Below are positions 1-9,410 of a stretch of DNA of 64,000 nt, one piece after another. Under the pieces are notes generated by a model that made no database searches, was not told the origin of the DNA, and was given only the letters and a program-made list of their open reading frames with translations. The position numbers and the translations under genes are program-made. Origin of the DNA: Leucobacter sp. G161. Lineage in GTDB: Bacteria; Actinomycetota; Actinomycetes; Actinomycetales; Microbacteriaceae. The stretch lies in NCBI RefSeq assembly GCF_001482305.1, contig NZ_LOHP01000002.1, positions 1 to 64,000 of the forward strand, given 5' to 3'. Numbering within the stretch: the stretch's first letter is position 1; every line of letters starts with the position of its first letter.

Positions 1-676
1 GACGACCCGGAGCACCGGGACCGCCGGGGCGGGGAGCTGCGGGACGCGGGATGTTACCGGGGTTCGGGCGGTTGCCGCCCATGCCCTGGTTCGCCGCGAA
101 CGGGTTGTTGCCCGGGCGCGGGGGACGGGGAATGCCCATGCCCTGGCTCGAAGCGAACGGGTTGTTGCCGGGGCGCGGGCCGCCGGGCTTCGGAGCACCA
201 GCCTTTGCGCCACCGGGCTTCGGGGCGCCAGCCTTTGCGTCAGCTGCGGGCTTGCCGCCGTCAGCCTTTGGCTCCTCAGCCGGAGCCGCTGCTGCCTCGG
301 GGGCAGCAGGAGCCGCGGGGGTGGGAGCTGCAGGAGCAGGCGCAGCCTTCGGGGCTGCGGGAGCCGGAGCCTCAGCAGCCGGTGCTGCAGGAGCAGGGGC
401 TCCTGGCTTCGGGGCACCGGGACGTGCGGGCTTCGGCGCGCCGGGCTTCTTCGGAGCAGCGGACTTTGCCGGTGCCGCGTCAGCCGCGGGCTCGCCTGCC
501 TTCACGAGTTCGGGGTGGTCCTTGACGAATGCCTTGAGCTTGCGCACAGTAGGCGGCATGATCGTCGACGACGGGGTCTTTACGAACTCATTGAGTTCGT
601 CATTCAAAATTTCGACCGCTTTTTTGCTCTCAATACCGAGCTCTTTAGCGATCTCGCTTACGCGTGGGTTAGCCAC
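1..676 (-). CDS. infB: translation initiation factor IF-2, N-terminal part (cut by window edge)
   Basis: IF-2 is the GTPase that brings initiator fMet-tRNA to the 30S subunit and promotes subunit joining. Only the first 225 codons are present; the GTPase domain lies outside the window. The GTG start at 676 gives VANPRVSEIAKELGIESKKA, the conserved IF2_N helical domain, with AGGAG five bases upstream. It is followed by a Lys/Ala/Pro-rich linker and then Gly/Arg/Pro-rich repeats containing NNPFA and QGMG motifs, typical of actinobacterial IF-2. It is the last visible gene of a nusA-ylxR-infB operon. Its Shine-Dalgarno overlaps a 9-bp hairpin (683-707). Confidence 0.95.
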   Translation of the reverse strand, partial: MANPRVSEIAKELGIESKKAVEILNDELNEFVKTPSSTIMPPTVRKLKAFVKDHPELVKAGEPAADAAPAKSAAPKKPGAPKPARPGAPKPGAPAPAAPAAEAPAPAAPKAAPAPAAPTPAAPAAPEAAAAPAEEPKADGGKPAADAKAGAPKPGGAKAGAPKPGGPRPGNNPFASSQGMGIPRPPRPGNNPFAANQGMGGNRPNPGNIPRPAAPRPGGPGAPGR

Positions 677-682
677 TTTTCT

Positions 683-707
683 CCTGTCTGGGTTCACGCC
701 AGACAGG
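683..707 (-). promoter_or_regulatory. hairpin overlapping the infB ribosome binding site
   Basis: On the minus strand CCTGTCTGG and CCAGACAGG pair perfectly around a 7-nt loop. The 3' arm ends with AGG of the AGGAG Shine-Dalgarno of infB, so folding would partly hide the site. A translational control role is inference. Confidence 0.5.
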
Positions 708-750
708 CGAGAACCAAAATTACCGGACGGGTCTCATTGTGAGCCGCTCA

Positions 751-1008
751 TTACTTGTCCATCAGCATTTTCAGCCTGTTCTCTAGTGGTTGAACATCGA
801 GTTGCCTCGACGCTCTGAGTGCTCGCGCGAAGGTCCCACGCTGCACTGCAAGATTCATGCACTCTGCGGTCTCGTGCACCCAAGCGCCTCGCCCTGGCAG
901 CACAGCACGGTCATCGATAATCAGATGACCGTCACGCACCACCACACGAAGGAGTTCCGCGCGCGCCGCCCGTGTCCTACAGGCAACGCAAGTCCGAATC
1001 GGATCCAT
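751..1008 (-). CDS. ylxR: YlxR family RNA-binding protein (RnpM-like)
   Basis: Small basic protein of the YlxR/DUF448 family, 85 aa, the usual family length. The signature RTCVACR lies at residues 5-11 and GRGAWVH near residues 39-45. Family members bind RNA; the B. subtilis protein modulates RNase P and was renamed RnpM. It sits between nusA and infB as in most bacteria, on the same strand. A strong hairpin lies between it and nusA. The precise role in this organism is inferred from the family only. Confidence 0.9.
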   Translation of the reverse strand: MDPIRTCVACRTRAARAELLRVVVRDGHLIIDDRAVLPGRGAWVHETAECMNLAVQRGTFARALRASRQLDVQPLENRLKMLMDK

Positions 1009-1030
1009 CTTACCAGCTTCCAGCCGTGCG

Positions 1031-1073
1031 TGTCCCCGGGTGTTGCCCCGCTGCGGAGCAACACCCGGGGACA
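1031..1073 (-). terminator. perfect 16-bp stem-loop between nusA and ylxR
   Basis: TGTCCCCGGGTGTTGC (1031-1046) pairs perfectly with 1058-1073 around an 11-nt loop. On the minus strand it follows nusA and precedes ylxR. There is no T-run after it, so it may be a partial (U-less) terminator, an RNA processing site or a stability element rather than a full stop. Confidence 0.55.
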
Positions 1074-1098
1074 GTGAGCTATTTTGTCCCGCTGTGAC

Positions 1099-2094
1099 TC
1101 AGTCGTTCATGATCGAGTCGGGCTGGATATCAATCTTTGCGCCGGTGAGCTTCGCGGCGAGGCGGGCATTCTGGCCCTCCTTACCGATCGCAAGCGACAG
1201 CTGGAAGTCAGGCACGAGCGCCCGAACCTGCTTCAGAGACTCGTTGATCATGAACACGTCGGTGACCTTCGCGGGCGAGAGTGCATTGGCGACAAACTTG
1301 GGCAGCTCGGGCGAGTAGTCGACAATGTCGATCTTCTCCTCGCCGAGTTCGTTCATGACCGCGCGAACACGGCTTCCCATCTCGCCGATGCAGGTGCCCT
1401 TCGCGTTGATCCCTGCCTGCTTCGCGCGAACCGCTACCTTGCTACGGTGACCAGCCTCGCGAGCGAGTGACACGATCTCTACAAGCCCTTCGCCGAGCTC
1501 GGGAACCTCGCGTTCGAACAGCTTCCGCACGAGACCCGGGTGGGTGCGCGAGAGGACAATCTGCGGCCCCTTAAGGCCCTTTGACACACTCGTCACGTAC
1601 ACGCGGATGCGGGCTCCGTGCGTGTATTCCTCACCCGGGATCTGCTCCTCGGGAGGAATAATGCCCTCAACCTCACCGAGGTCGACGTGCACCATACGCG
1701 GGTTCGGGCCCTGCTGGATGACGCCCGAGACGACCTGGCCTTCCTTGTCCTTGAACTGGCCGAGCACCGCGTCGTCCGACAGGTCACGCAGTCGCTGGAA
1801 AATGACCTGCTTGGCTGCGCTGGAAGCGACCCGACCAAACTCATCGGTTGTCACCGCCGCCTCGCCGATCACATTTCCGTTGTCGTCCTCTTCGGGGACA
1901 AGTACGGTAATCTCGCCGTTCTTCCGGTCAAGCGTGACCCGAACGTCCTCGGGTGAGGGGACTGTGAGGTTCTGGTTCTCTGCGTGACGGAGGTACGCGG
2001 AATGGACAGCCTGCTCGATAATCTCGGCGAGCTCCTCGAAGGGGGTCTCCTTCTCGCGCTCAAGCCCCCGCAACATGGCAAGATCGATCTTCAC
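1099..2094 (-). CDS. nusA: transcription termination/antitermination protein NusA
   Basis: NusA binds RNA polymerase and nascent RNA and modulates pausing, Rho-dependent termination and antitermination. I chose the GTG at 2094 (VKIDLAMLRGLEREKE) because AGGAGG lies just upstream and the N-terminus matches the NusA N-terminal domain; this gives 331 aa. The N-terminal domain is followed by an S1 domain (EGQVVSGVIQQGPN region) and two KH domains ending in IGKEGQNARLAAKLTGAKI. The C-terminal acidic repeats of E. coli NusA are absent, as is usual in actinobacteria. rimP, the common upstream neighbour, is missing here; divergent ispD takes its place. Confidence 0.95.
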   Translation of the reverse strand: MKIDLAMLRGLEREKETPFEELAEIIEQAVHSAYLRHAENQNLTVPSPEDVRVTLDRKNGEITVLVPEEDDNGNVIGEAAVTTDEFGRVASSAAKQVIFQRLRDLSDDAVLGQFKDKEGQVVSGVIQQGPNPRMVHVDLGEVEGIIPPEEQIPGEEYTHGARIRVYVTSVSKGLKGPQIVLSRTHPGLVRKLFEREVPELGEGLVEIVSLAREAGHRSKVAVRAKQAGINAKGTCIGEMGSRVRAVMNELGEEKIDIVDYSPELPKFVANALSPAKVTDVFMINESLKQVRALVPDFQLSLAIGKEGQNARLAAKLTGAKIDIQPDSIMND

Positions 2095-2209
2095 GGTTTC
2101 CTCCTGGATATTGAGATGTCTATTCAGATGTTCCGGCAGATGTTCGCGCTCGGATAGTCCATAAGAATAGCTCACTGCTCCCAATCTGACCTCCCGGTAC
2201 GCTTGGAGC

Positions 2210-2986
2210 ATGATCCGCGTTCCCGAGCATGAGCCCCCAGCCGGTGCACCGCACTCTCTCTCCTCGCTCGGCGTGGTGCTCGTCGCTGCCGGGCGCGGTG
2301 AGCGACTCGGCGCCGGGATCCCCAAGGCGTTCGTCGAACTCGGAGGGCGCACCCTCATCGAGCACTGCACCTCGATCGTGACCGGCCTGCCGGGCGGCGG
2401 GCACCTGGTTATCGTCGTTCCCGAGGCCTCAGCTTCCGAGGCCCTCGGGCTCGTGTCACACGTTATTCCCAGCGGACCCTCTTGGGAGGTCTCCGTCACC
2501 CCTGGCGGCCGCGAACGGCACGAGTCGGTGCGGTTCGGGCTCGAAGCTTTGCATCCCCAGGCGGACATCGTGCTGGTCCACGATGCTGCGCGGCCGCTCG
2601 CACCCGCCGAACTCTTCGAACGGGTCGCCGCGGAGGTGCGTCACACGGGAGCTTCCGTGATTCCCGCGCTTGCCGTCGCGGACACGCTGAAGCACGTCGC
2701 TGCAGATGGCGTCGTGCACGAGACAGTGGATCGCGCCCCGCTGGTGGCGGTGCAGACGCCGCAGGGCTTTCCCCGGGAGCAGCTCGCTGCAGCGCACGAC
2801 CGCCTCGGCTCGGCCGGCGCCATCGAGGGTGAGGATCAGCCGACCGACGACGCCGAGGTCGTGCAGCGTGCCGGCGGCACGGTGCGCACCGTGCCGGGCG
2901 ACATCCTTGCGCACAAGCTCACCACCTCCGGTGACCTCGCGCTACTTGAGGCGCTGCTGGCCTCGCAGAACGGAGACCCCCGATGA
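2210..2986 (+). CDS. ispD: 2-C-methyl-D-erythritol 4-phosphate cytidylyltransferase
   Basis: IspD couples CTP and MEP to give CDP-methylerythritol, the third step of the non-mevalonate isoprenoid pathway. The 258-aa protein carries the nucleotide-binding loop VVLVAAGRGERLGAGIPKAF near residues 21-40, VHDAARP near 120 and a conserved late VQTPQGF motif. About 20 extra residues precede the core. The ATG at 2210 lies exactly six bases after TACGCT (2198-2203), a -10-like hexamer, so the mRNA may be leaderless, although GGAG also precedes it. It overlaps ispF by four bases (ATGA), indicating translational coupling. Confidence 0.95.
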   Translation: MIRVPEHEPPAGAPHSLSSLGVVLVAAGRGERLGAGIPKAFVELGGRTLIEHCTSIVTGLPGGGHLVIVVPEASASEALGLVSHVIPSGPSWEVSVTPGGRERHESVRFGLEALHPQADIVLVHDAARPLAPAELFERVAAEVRHTGASVIPALAVADTLKHVAADGVVHETVDRAPLVAVQTPQGFPREQLAAAHDRLGSAGAIEGEDQPTDDAEVVQRAGGTVRTVPGDILAHKLTTSGDLALLEALLASQNGDPR

Positions 2987-3468
2987 GCCCCCTCCCCGAT
3001 ATTCGCGTTGGCTCAGGCTTTGATGTTCACGCGTACGATCACGAGTCACCGCTGCGGCTCGCCGGCATCGACTGGCCGGGTGAGCCGGGACTCTCCGGGC
3101 ACAGCGACGGCGACGCGGTCTGCCACGCAGTCGTCGACGCGCTGCTTTCGGCGGCAGGACTCGGTGACATCGGCGGACTCGTCGGCGTCGACGACCCCGC
3201 CACGCACAACGCTGCGAGCACGGGTTTCGTGCGACTCGCTCTGCAGCAGCTGGCCGAGGCGGGATTCCGCCCGGTTAACGTGTCGGTGCAGATCATCGGC
3301 AATCGGCCGAAGTTTGCGCCGCGCAGGAGTGAAGCAGAACAGGTGATGACCGCACTCGTCGGCGCACCCGTCTCGCTCAGTGCAACCACGACGGACCATC
3401 TCGGTTTCACGGGCCGCGGCGAAGGCATTGCTGCGATCGCGACAGCCCTCATCGTCCGCTCCGCGTAG
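2983..3468 (+). CDS. ispF: 2-C-methyl-D-erythritol 2,4-cyclodiphosphate synthase
   Basis: IspF cyclises CDP-ME 2-phosphate to ME-cyclodiphosphate with loss of CMP; it works as a trimer with a divalent metal. The 161-aa length is typical. Metal ligands are visible as D14 and H16 (GSGFDVHAY) and H48 in HSDGDAVCHA. The C-terminal motif TTTDHLGFTGRGEGIAAIA is complete. Its stop lies 20 bases inside the 3' end of the convergent T7SS ATPase gene, so the two transcripts overlap tail to tail. Confidence 0.96.
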   Translation: MSPLPDIRVGSGFDVHAYDHESPLRLAGIDWPGEPGLSGHSDGDAVCHAVVDALLSAAGLGDIGGLVGVDDPATHNAASTGFVRLALQQLAEAGFRPVNVSVQIIGNRPKFAPRRSEAEQVMTALVGAPVSLSATTTDHLGFTGRGEGIAAIATALIVRSA

Positions 3469-6400
3469 CAGGCTGGCTCTGCTCCGGCAGCGCCACATGC
3501 ACAGGCGTGACCCTGCCACGCTCGACCGCGAACCCCCGGCCCGGCGGAAAGTCCGCCCGCGCTACCCTGCCGAACGTCTCCCGGAAAGGGGTCTGTCCCT
3601 CGCTGTCGTCGGGTTGCAAGGCGAGGCCCCAGTTCGGTTGCTTGAGCGCCGCCAGGAGATCCCATGCGCCTCCGCCGCCCAACTCGTATTCGAAGAGCAC
3701 AAGCACGTTTGCGCGGCGTGCTGTTTTCGCGAGCGCAACGAGCTGCGGCAGCGCTTCGCTCTCCTCGGCGTCTCCCGGTCGCTCGACGACAATCACCCCG
3801 CGGCTCCCAGGGCGTGGGAACGCCAGCGGTTCTTCGGTGTCGACCTCATCGGCGGGCTGCTCGACGCCGAAGCTGCCGCCGAGCGCGCCGGTGAACGGCG
3901 CGGCGGCCCGATGCGGCCGCCCGCCAAGCGCCACGACCAGCCGCCGAGCAAGCACCTCAACCTCGGTATCACCCTGTGCTTGAGAGTCCCATTCGACCGC
4001 GTCGCGCCCCTCGTCGGTGCTGCCCGCACAGCTCAACAACGCCCGATCCACCGCCTCGCCACGGGCGAGCGCCCACCGCTCCAGCGCACGCACACAGCTC
4101 CGGGTCGCCGTCGAGAGTCCGGATCCTGGCGGCCCGGTGATCACACCAAGCCCGGCAAGCGGCAGGCTCACGCCGCCAAGCGTCCGGGTATCGATTCCAT
4201 AGACGGGCCGCTCCCCCACCTCGACGGGCAGCGCATCGAGCGAGACGCGTTCGGGAGCATTGCGGATCTGCGCCGGCCCCGTCACGCGGACGGCGGCAAG
4301 GCGACGCCCGAGGGATTCGAGCGCCTCAGCCTGGTCGGCGAGATCCGGCGACGCCCCCACGAATGCGAGTTGGAGTTCCTGCGGCTGTCCCGCGAACTGG
4401 CACCGGCCGGGTCCGGCCGTCTCGAGTGCGTCAGGTTTTACGTCGAGATATGCGTAGTCGTTCGCGGATGCGAGGCGGAGCACGAGTCGTTCCTGCACGG
4501 TTGCGGCGAGCGCACTCGAGAGCGCGGCAAAGCGTTCGGCGGTGAGCACGACGTGCACCCCGACAGACCTGCCCGCGCGCATGAGCTCAGCGAGGTGGTT
4601 CGCTGCGACGCCCCGCTCGCCAAACCCCTCGATGGCTTCCGTGAGCGCTGAGAAGCCATCGATGAGGACGAGTATTCTCGATTCTCGCTCCGCGTCATCG
4701 CGCCCGCTCGCCCGGTACGCACCGAGGCCATTCGCTCGGGCAGCGGCAAAACGCTGACCGCGCTCCTGTACGACTTCCCACACGTGGCGGAGCACCCGGT
4801 GGGTGAGTTCGGCGTCGGCGATCGGCGCGACCGCACCGACGGTCGGGAGTGATGCCAGGGGATCCAGGCTGCCGCCGCCGGCATCGATCGCGTAGATGTG
4901 TACCGGTTCCGCATCCGCGGTCGCACTCGCCGCGGCAGCAAGCGTGAGCAGCGCCGTGGTTTTTCCGGTGCCGCTCGCCCCAAAGATCGCAAGATTGCCA
5001 GCCTCGTCGAAGTCGATGTGCACGGGCTCCTGTGCCTGCGCATCCGGCAGGTCAACGAGTCCGAGAGGGAACCCGCGGTGTGTCGAGTGCTCTGGCTGCC
5101 CGAGGAGAGTTTCGAGCGGTAGGAGCGCGGGCAGCGTCGGCAGCCAGGGTTGTGTCGGCACTCGGAGTTCTCCCTCCGCGGCCGCTGCGGCGAGCGCGTC
5201 GCGAAGTCGTTCAATGTCTCGCGCGGCTCGCGCGGTCTGCCGGGTATCGCCGTGCTGTTGCTCAGCCGGAATGTTCCACGGTTCTCCTTCGACAAACCCG
5301 AGGGTTCGCACTTCGAGACGCGACAGTCGAGGGTCGCCTCCGGCGCGACCCCCGAGGTACCCGGTTTGGAAGTGTTCGATCCGTCCCGGGCCGACCTTCA
5401 TCGCGCCCCTGCCTGGCGTCTCCGCGGCGAAGAAGGCGGCGTCTGGAACGCCGAGTACGTCGCCCGAGTCTGCCTCGTCCGCCATGCGCAGTGCGATCCG
5501 CAGGTTGGTGTTTGCGCGCAGGTTGTCGGTGACCACTCCTGCGGGGCGTTGGGTCGCCATCACAAGGTGGAGCCCGAGCGAACGGCCGCGTTGAGCGACA
5601 TCGATGACGCCGTCGACGAACTCTGGAACATCACCAGCCAGCGCGGCGAACTCGTCAATCACGATCACCAGCACGGGCGGAGCCGCCGGGTCGGAGCGCT
5701 GCTCCATCGTGATGAGGTCTTTCGCCCCGTGTTCCGCGAGCAGCTCTTCTCGTCGTCGTAGCTCGGCGCGGAGCGAGGTGAGTGCGCGGCGCACGAGGTG
5801 CGGCGACAGGTCTGTCACGAGCCCGACGGTGTGCGGGAGGTCGACGCACTCCGCAAAGGCCGCCCCGCCCTTGTAATCCACCAGGAGAAACGTGAGCCGG
5901 TCCGGGCTGACATTCGCGGCGAGGCTCATGATCCAGCTCTGCAGAAACTCTGACTTTCCGGCCCCGGTCGTCCCGCCCACGAGTGCGTGTGGCCCGTGGG
6001 TTCGGAGGTCGAGGACCGCGGGCCCCTCTGCGCCCTGCCCGACGACAGCAGCAAGCGACACCGCCGCACGATCCTCGCCTTTCTGCCACTCACGCACCAG
6101 GCTGCCGGATCGTTGCCAGTTCTGCAGGAACGGTTCGGCGCCGCCCAACAGGTCGACTCCGTGGACCTCCCGGAGGTGCACGGAGCGTGGCAGATCGCTT
6201 TCGTCGAGGGCGCGGGCAGCCGTATCGTCGACGGGCGCAATGGCACGGGCCAGGGTAGCCGCGGCTGCGGCGTCGAGATATTCCATGCGGCTGAGCCGCA
6301 CGCGTTCGCGTTGCCTCACAAAGTTGACTGTGCTGGTGGTGGTCTCGCCGGCGGCTCCCACGTCGACGAACGTTCGACAGGCCGCTGGCACCCGCTCGAG

Positions 6401-8116
6401 CCTGTCGGCAACCCAAATGACATGCATCCCCAGGTCTGGACCGTCTTCCGCGAGCGCAATAAGCCTGGATCGGTGAGCCTGCGCCACCCCACTGTCGAGG
6501 ACGAGCACCACGATCGCGGGGGTAACCGGGAGGTCGGTCACAGCCTCGGTCGCCGCATCCTGCCCGGTGCGCTGCGGCAGGTGTGAACGTAGCGTGACGC
6601 CCGGCCCTCGCCCTCCGGCGGCCTCACTCCGCTGTTCGATGACACCTTCGAGCGCAATCAAGAGCTTGAGTGACGCTCGTTCATCATCCGCGAGCTGCCA
6701 GCTGGGGATCGGTCCTCCGACGGGATCAGCGTGCGGCAACCATTTCAGCCATTCCCATTCAGCGGGGGCACGCGTCTCGCCAGTGAACGCCGCGACAGTG
6801 AGCTCTGCCGGCGAATGCAAGCCCGTGAGCTGGACGAGGAGCGACCGTGCGAGGCCGGAGGCGCCCGGGTCGACGCCTGCTATCCCGATAGATCCGCACT
6901 GATCCAATCGCTCGGTGACCGGGACCGGTGCGACGCGTGAAAAATCTTGCTCGATCTGCTGAATCGCTTCCCACTGCGCTCCCGCCGCTTCGCCGCGCTT
7001 CGGGATGACAATCTCAGTCCGGCTGGGGAGCTCGCCCTCGCCGAATCGGAGCTCAAGGAAGCTGCGGTGTTCGGGTCGCCTCGCCCACAGTAACCGGCCC
7101 TGATCCCGCATGCCGTTAGCAATGTCCTCGAGCTTGGGGGTTTCGGTGGCCCTCGTCGCGATCTCGTCCTCGCGAAGCGCGGTGAGCTGCTGACGCTCGG
7201 AGGCGAGGGTCTCAGCGAAGACGCGGTCTTCGCCGCGCCGCCTGCGTCGCGCGGTCAGGCGGCCGTCAAGCCATGAGCCAATCATCATCATCGGCGAGAA
7301 CGCCACCATCATGAGACTCATCGGCGAGCGGGTGATCGCGAAGAGCGCACCGCCCATGAGCATGGGCGCCAGCATCGCGAGCATTGGGATGCGGTTCCCC
7401 TGTGGCTGCTTCGGGGGTGCCGGTAGCTCTCGTTTGCTTGGCTCGAAGTGGGGGTCGACGCGCGGCGCACGTGTGTGTGGGCGCCGGTGGTCAAGTGCAA
7501 CGTCGCCGGGGTGCCGATCGGGCTGCCACGGGGTAATTCGGATACGTACAGATCCCAGCAGCACCTCGACGGCATGGTCTATGGGGAGTACCGCTACGCG
7601 ATGTCCGCGGATTTCAATACCGTTCGCCGATCCAAGATTGCGCAAGATCATGCGGTCGCCCGCTTCGATGACCGCGTGCCGGCGGGACACACTTCTGCTG
7701 TTCAGCCTGATACGGCTTCGAGTATCCCTGCCAACACTGTTGTCGCCGGGGACGAGGCTGAAGCGTGCACCGTCCTGCTCCCCGCTCAGCACCTCCACGA
7801 GCCCGACCGCTGGGATCGGCCGAGGCAGGTTCAGATCGAACTCGCCGGCAACCCGGATTTGCCAGCCGGACTGCAGCCCGGAGTGGCCGAGCGGTGCAAC
7901 TGGGTCGAGGAGGTACTCATCGGTGCCGTCCGGGCTTCCGATGAGCGTGACGTGGCCGTGCTGCAGCGCTTGGAATGCCTCGATGTTGGTGTCTCGGTAG
8001 AGCCCGGAGCGTACGAGCGTTCTGGCGGTGTCTCCGACTGTGGTGGTGACGTCGCAGGAGAGCGTGACGTCGTGGAGTGCACCGTTGGGGAGCGCGAGTG
8101 CGACCTTGAGTTTCAT
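3449..8116 (-). CDS. type VII secretion EssC/EccC-type FtsK/SpoIIIE ATPase with N-terminal FHA domain
   Basis: This 1555-aa protein is the motor and coupling ATPase of a type VII secretion system at the cytoplasmic membrane. Domains in order: an N-terminal ubiquitin/YukD-like stretch, an FHA domain at about 105-175 ([25 protein letters not shown]), a hydrophobic hairpin at about 243-283, then three FtsK/SpoIIIE ATPase modules. Module 1 has an intact Walker A ([11 protein letters not shown]721) and Walker B (VIVIDEF); module 2 has GASGTGKTT (K1052); module 3 has GPPGSGLST, with Leu1334 replacing the catalytic Lys. An FHA-first layout is the EssC arrangement known from Bacillota rather than mycobacterial EccC. 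It overlaps the upstream YiaA/B gene by four bases. EccB, EccD, EccE and mycosin are not in the window. Confidence 0.9.
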   Translation of the reverse strand: MKLKVALALPNGALHDVTLSCDVTTTVGDTARTLVRSGLYRDTNIEAFQALQHGHVTLIGSPDGTDEYLLDPVAPLGHSGLQSGWQIRVAGEFDLNLPRPIPAVGLVEVLSGEQDGARFSLVPGDNSVGRDTRSRIRLNSRSVSRRHAVIEAGDRMILRNLGSANGIEIRGHRVAVLPIDHAVEVLLGSVRIRITPWQPDRHPGDVALDHRRPHTRAPRVDPHFEPSKRELPAPPKQPQGNRIPMLAMLAPMLMGGALFAITRSPMSLMMVAFSPMMMIGSWLDGRLTARRRRRGEDRVFAETLASERQQLTALREDEIATRATETPKLEDIANGMRDQGRLLWARRPEHRSFLELRFGEGELPSRTEIVIPKRGEAAGAQWEAIQQIEQDFSRVAPVPVTERLDQCGSIGIAGVDPGASGLARSLLVQLTGLHSPAELTVAAFTGETRAPAEWEWLKWLPHADPVGGPIPSWQLADDERASLKLLIALEGVIEQRSEAAGGRGPGVTLRSHLPQRTGQDAATEAVTDLPVTPAIVVLVLDSGVAQAHRSRLIALAEDGPDLGMHVIWVADRLERVPAACRTFVDVGAAGETTTSTVNFVRQRERVRLSRMEYLDAAAAATLARAIAPVDDTAARALDESDLPRSVHLREVHGVDLLGGAEPFLQNWQRSGSLVREWQKGEDRAAVSLAAVVGQGAEGPAVLDLRTHGPHALVGGTTGAGKSEFLQSWIMSLAANVSPDRLTFLLVDYKGGAAFAECVDLPHTVGLVTDLSPHLVRRALTSLRAELRRREELLAEHGAKDLITMEQRSDPAAPPVLVIVIDEFAALAGDVPEFVDGVIDVAQRGRSLGLHLVMATQRPAGVVTDNLRANTNLRIALRMADEADSGDVLGVPDAAFFAAETPGRGAMKVGPGRIEHFQTGYLGGRAGGDPRLSRLEVRTLGFVEGEPWNIPAEQQHGDTRQTARAARDIERLRDALAAAAAEGELRVPTQPWLPTLPALLPLETLLGQPEHSTHRGFPLGLVDLPDAQAQEPVHIDFDEAGNLAIFGASGTGKTTALLTLAAAASATADAEPVHIYAIDAGGGSLDPLASLPTVGAVAPIADAELTHRVLRHVWEVVQERGQRFAAARANGLGAYRASGRDDAERESRILVLIDGFSALTEAIEGFGERGVAANHLAELMRAGRSVGVHVVLTAERFAALSSALAATVQERLVLRLASANDYAYLDVKPDALETAGPGRCQFAGQPQELQLAFVGASPDLADQAEALESLGRRLAAVRVTGPAQIRNAPERVSLDALPVEVGERPVYGIDTRTLGGVSLPLAGLGVITGPPGSGLSTATRSCVRALERWALARGEAVDRALLSCAGSTDEGRDAVEWDSQAQGDTEVEVLARRLVVALGGRPHRAAAPFTGALGGSFGVEQPADEVDTEEPLAFPRPGSRGVIVVERPGDAEESEALPQLVALAKTARRANVLVLFEYELGGGGAWDLLAALKQPNWGLALQPDDSEGQTPFRETFGRVARADFPPGRGFAVERGRVTPVHVALPEQSQPATRSGR

Positions 8117-8634
8117 GAAGCCGGGTGTTCGGGGTCTTGTGTTTCTGGTGGCCGCTGTTCGGCGGTTGCTCGCATGAAGCGATCGACGAGCGACGGTGCA
8201 TCTACTTCGTCCTCTGCACGGTCACCACGAAACGCTGCGAGATCACGCACGTTTTTCTGCACCGCAACCGCAGCGAACAGGCTCATCGCGAACCCGATTC
8301 CGTAGAACCCTTTCTCGCTGAGGCTCAAGCTCCCCGCATTCCAGAGACCTATGCCGAGCAGTGCGACAGACAGGAGGAGCGCAACCCATGCGATTCCGTA
8401 GTACAGGCTGGTGGTCGGGATACCCTCGGCGCGGTCACGCACCGTTTTCTGGAGCGATACTGCCGAGAAGAGGCCGAACATCAGCACCGCAAAGTAGTAA
8501 CCCTTCTCGTTGAGTTCCATTGTCGCGTTGAAGAGCCCGATCAGGAACGCCGTCGCTCCGATGAGCAGGGCTGCCCAAGACGCCCCGATAAACGCTGGGG
8601 TGGGTTTCTGCGGGGAATTAGGTGTCGGTTCCAC
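8113..8634 (-). CDS. YiaA/YiaB-type membrane protein with two repeats
   Basis: A 173-aa membrane protein with two copies of a two-helix YiaA/B-like unit: the first contains [19 protein letters not shown] and [10 protein letters not shown], the second [19 protein letters not shown] and [10 protein letters not shown]. Four transmembrane helices are expected. The start is GTG with GAAGGAAG upstream. It overlaps the EssC ATPase gene by four bases and follows the lipoprotein array, so it is co-expressed with the secretion locus. Its family function is unknown. Given the lack of EssA, EssB or EccB here, it might serve as a membrane partner of the ATPase; that is inference. Confidence 0.75.
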   Translation of the reverse strand: MEPTPNSPQKPTPAFIGASWAALLIGATAFLIGLFNATMELNEKGYYFAVLMFGLFSAVSLQKTVRDRAEGIPTTSLYYGIAWVALLLSVALLGIGLWNAGSLSLSEKGFYGIGFAMSLFAAVAVQKNVRDLAAFRGDRAEDEVDAPSLVDRFMRATAEQRPPETQDPEHPAS

Positions 8635-8700
8635 GTGCTTCCTTCTGTTGGGTCCATGGCAGGGTGCCAGAGCGTCGGTTTGAGTCGTACTGCGTGGTGT

Positions 8701-9387
8701 TCACTCTTCAGCCGGGTTGTACGGGCGCTCGAGCATTTCCTCGAGGTATGCGTCGCGCTCTTCGAGACGGAGGGTTTTCGTGGACATTGTTGGGTCTCCA
8801 GAGCACGGACTCTCAACGCTCAGGATCATCCCTTTCTCACTGGCGTTCAAAGCAAGCAGGGCCCCGTCCTCCCTGTCCGCCCGGAAATACGGGTTACTCG
8901 GCCGATCGACACTGAAAACATCCATAACGACCCAGCCGTCGGCTTCCCAGGCCGCACGCATACGCTCAGCAATCTCGGCCCACTTGGGGACATCGCGCAC
9001 GACCAAATTCTGCACAAGAGCACCTCCGCTACCGCAGGCGCGGGGGAGTAAAGAGCCAAAAATCTCGTACCGAGACTTTGGATCATCCGTCCACTCAATC
9101 TCCTCACCAGAGAAGGACTTGAACCACCCCTCTTTCACACCGCTCACAGCGATAGCCTTATCGATTTCTTCCTCTACCCATTGGAGGTGATCGACAAGCG
9201 TTCCTCCGACGTACGTCGTTGGCTCCGAGACAATCGGCACTCCTTGTAGGGAACACCCCGAAAGCGCCGGAATCAGCGTCAGTGCCATAATTCTGCTGAT
9301 AGCACAGCGCCTTCTCCGCATTTGGTCAAACCGAAGTATGAGCCTCGTCCGGTGAGTGGTTTTATTTGCCTTCTTGCCTCGATACAT
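8701..9387 (-). CDS. predicted lipoprotein, T7SS-linked paralog 1 (candidate immunity protein)
   Basis: No named family recognised. It has a short basic N-terminus, a hydrophobic segment and lipobox ALSGC, so it should be a membrane-anchored lipoprotein. The mature part shares PIVSEPTTYVGGTLV, LQWVEEEIDKAIAVSG, WFKSF, GSLLPRACG and NPYFRADR with the next two genes. From the 9387 start the lipid Cys is residue 45; a Met at 9321 would place it at 23, closer to a standard signal peptide, though no clear ribosome site supports it. The gene is the array copy farthest from the effector. Parts are almost identical in DNA to paralog 3. An immunity role against the secreted hydrolase is inferred from position and number. 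Confidence 0.75.
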   Translation of the reverse strand: MYRGKKANKTTHRTRLILRFDQMRRRRCAISRIMALTLIPALSGCSLQGVPIVSEPTTYVGGTLVDHLQWVEEEIDKAIAVSGVKEGWFKSFSGEEIEWTDDPKSRYEIFGSLLPRACGSGGALVQNLVVRDVPKWAEIAERMRAAWEADGWVVMDVFSVDRPSNPYFRADREDGALLALNASEKGMILSVESPCSGDPTMSTKTLRLEERDAYLEEMLERPYNPAEE

Positions 9388-9410
9388 AGAACCTGGTTCT
9401 TTTTTGGGGT

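Noticed and set aside
51-818. Long Ala/Gly-rich plus-strand reading frame at the left end
   Set aside because: It is the antisense of infB; the minus strand has the IF2_N domain, a ribosome site and GNNPFA repeats.
2095-2568. Upstream extension of nusA across ispD
   Set aside because: The added 158 residues match nothing, overlap ispD, and a strong ribosome site marks the GTG at 2094.
3380-4651. 423-codon plus-strand frame opposite the T7SS ATPase
   Set aside because: Arg/Pro-rich translation with no domain; the minus frame has clear ATPase motifs throughout.
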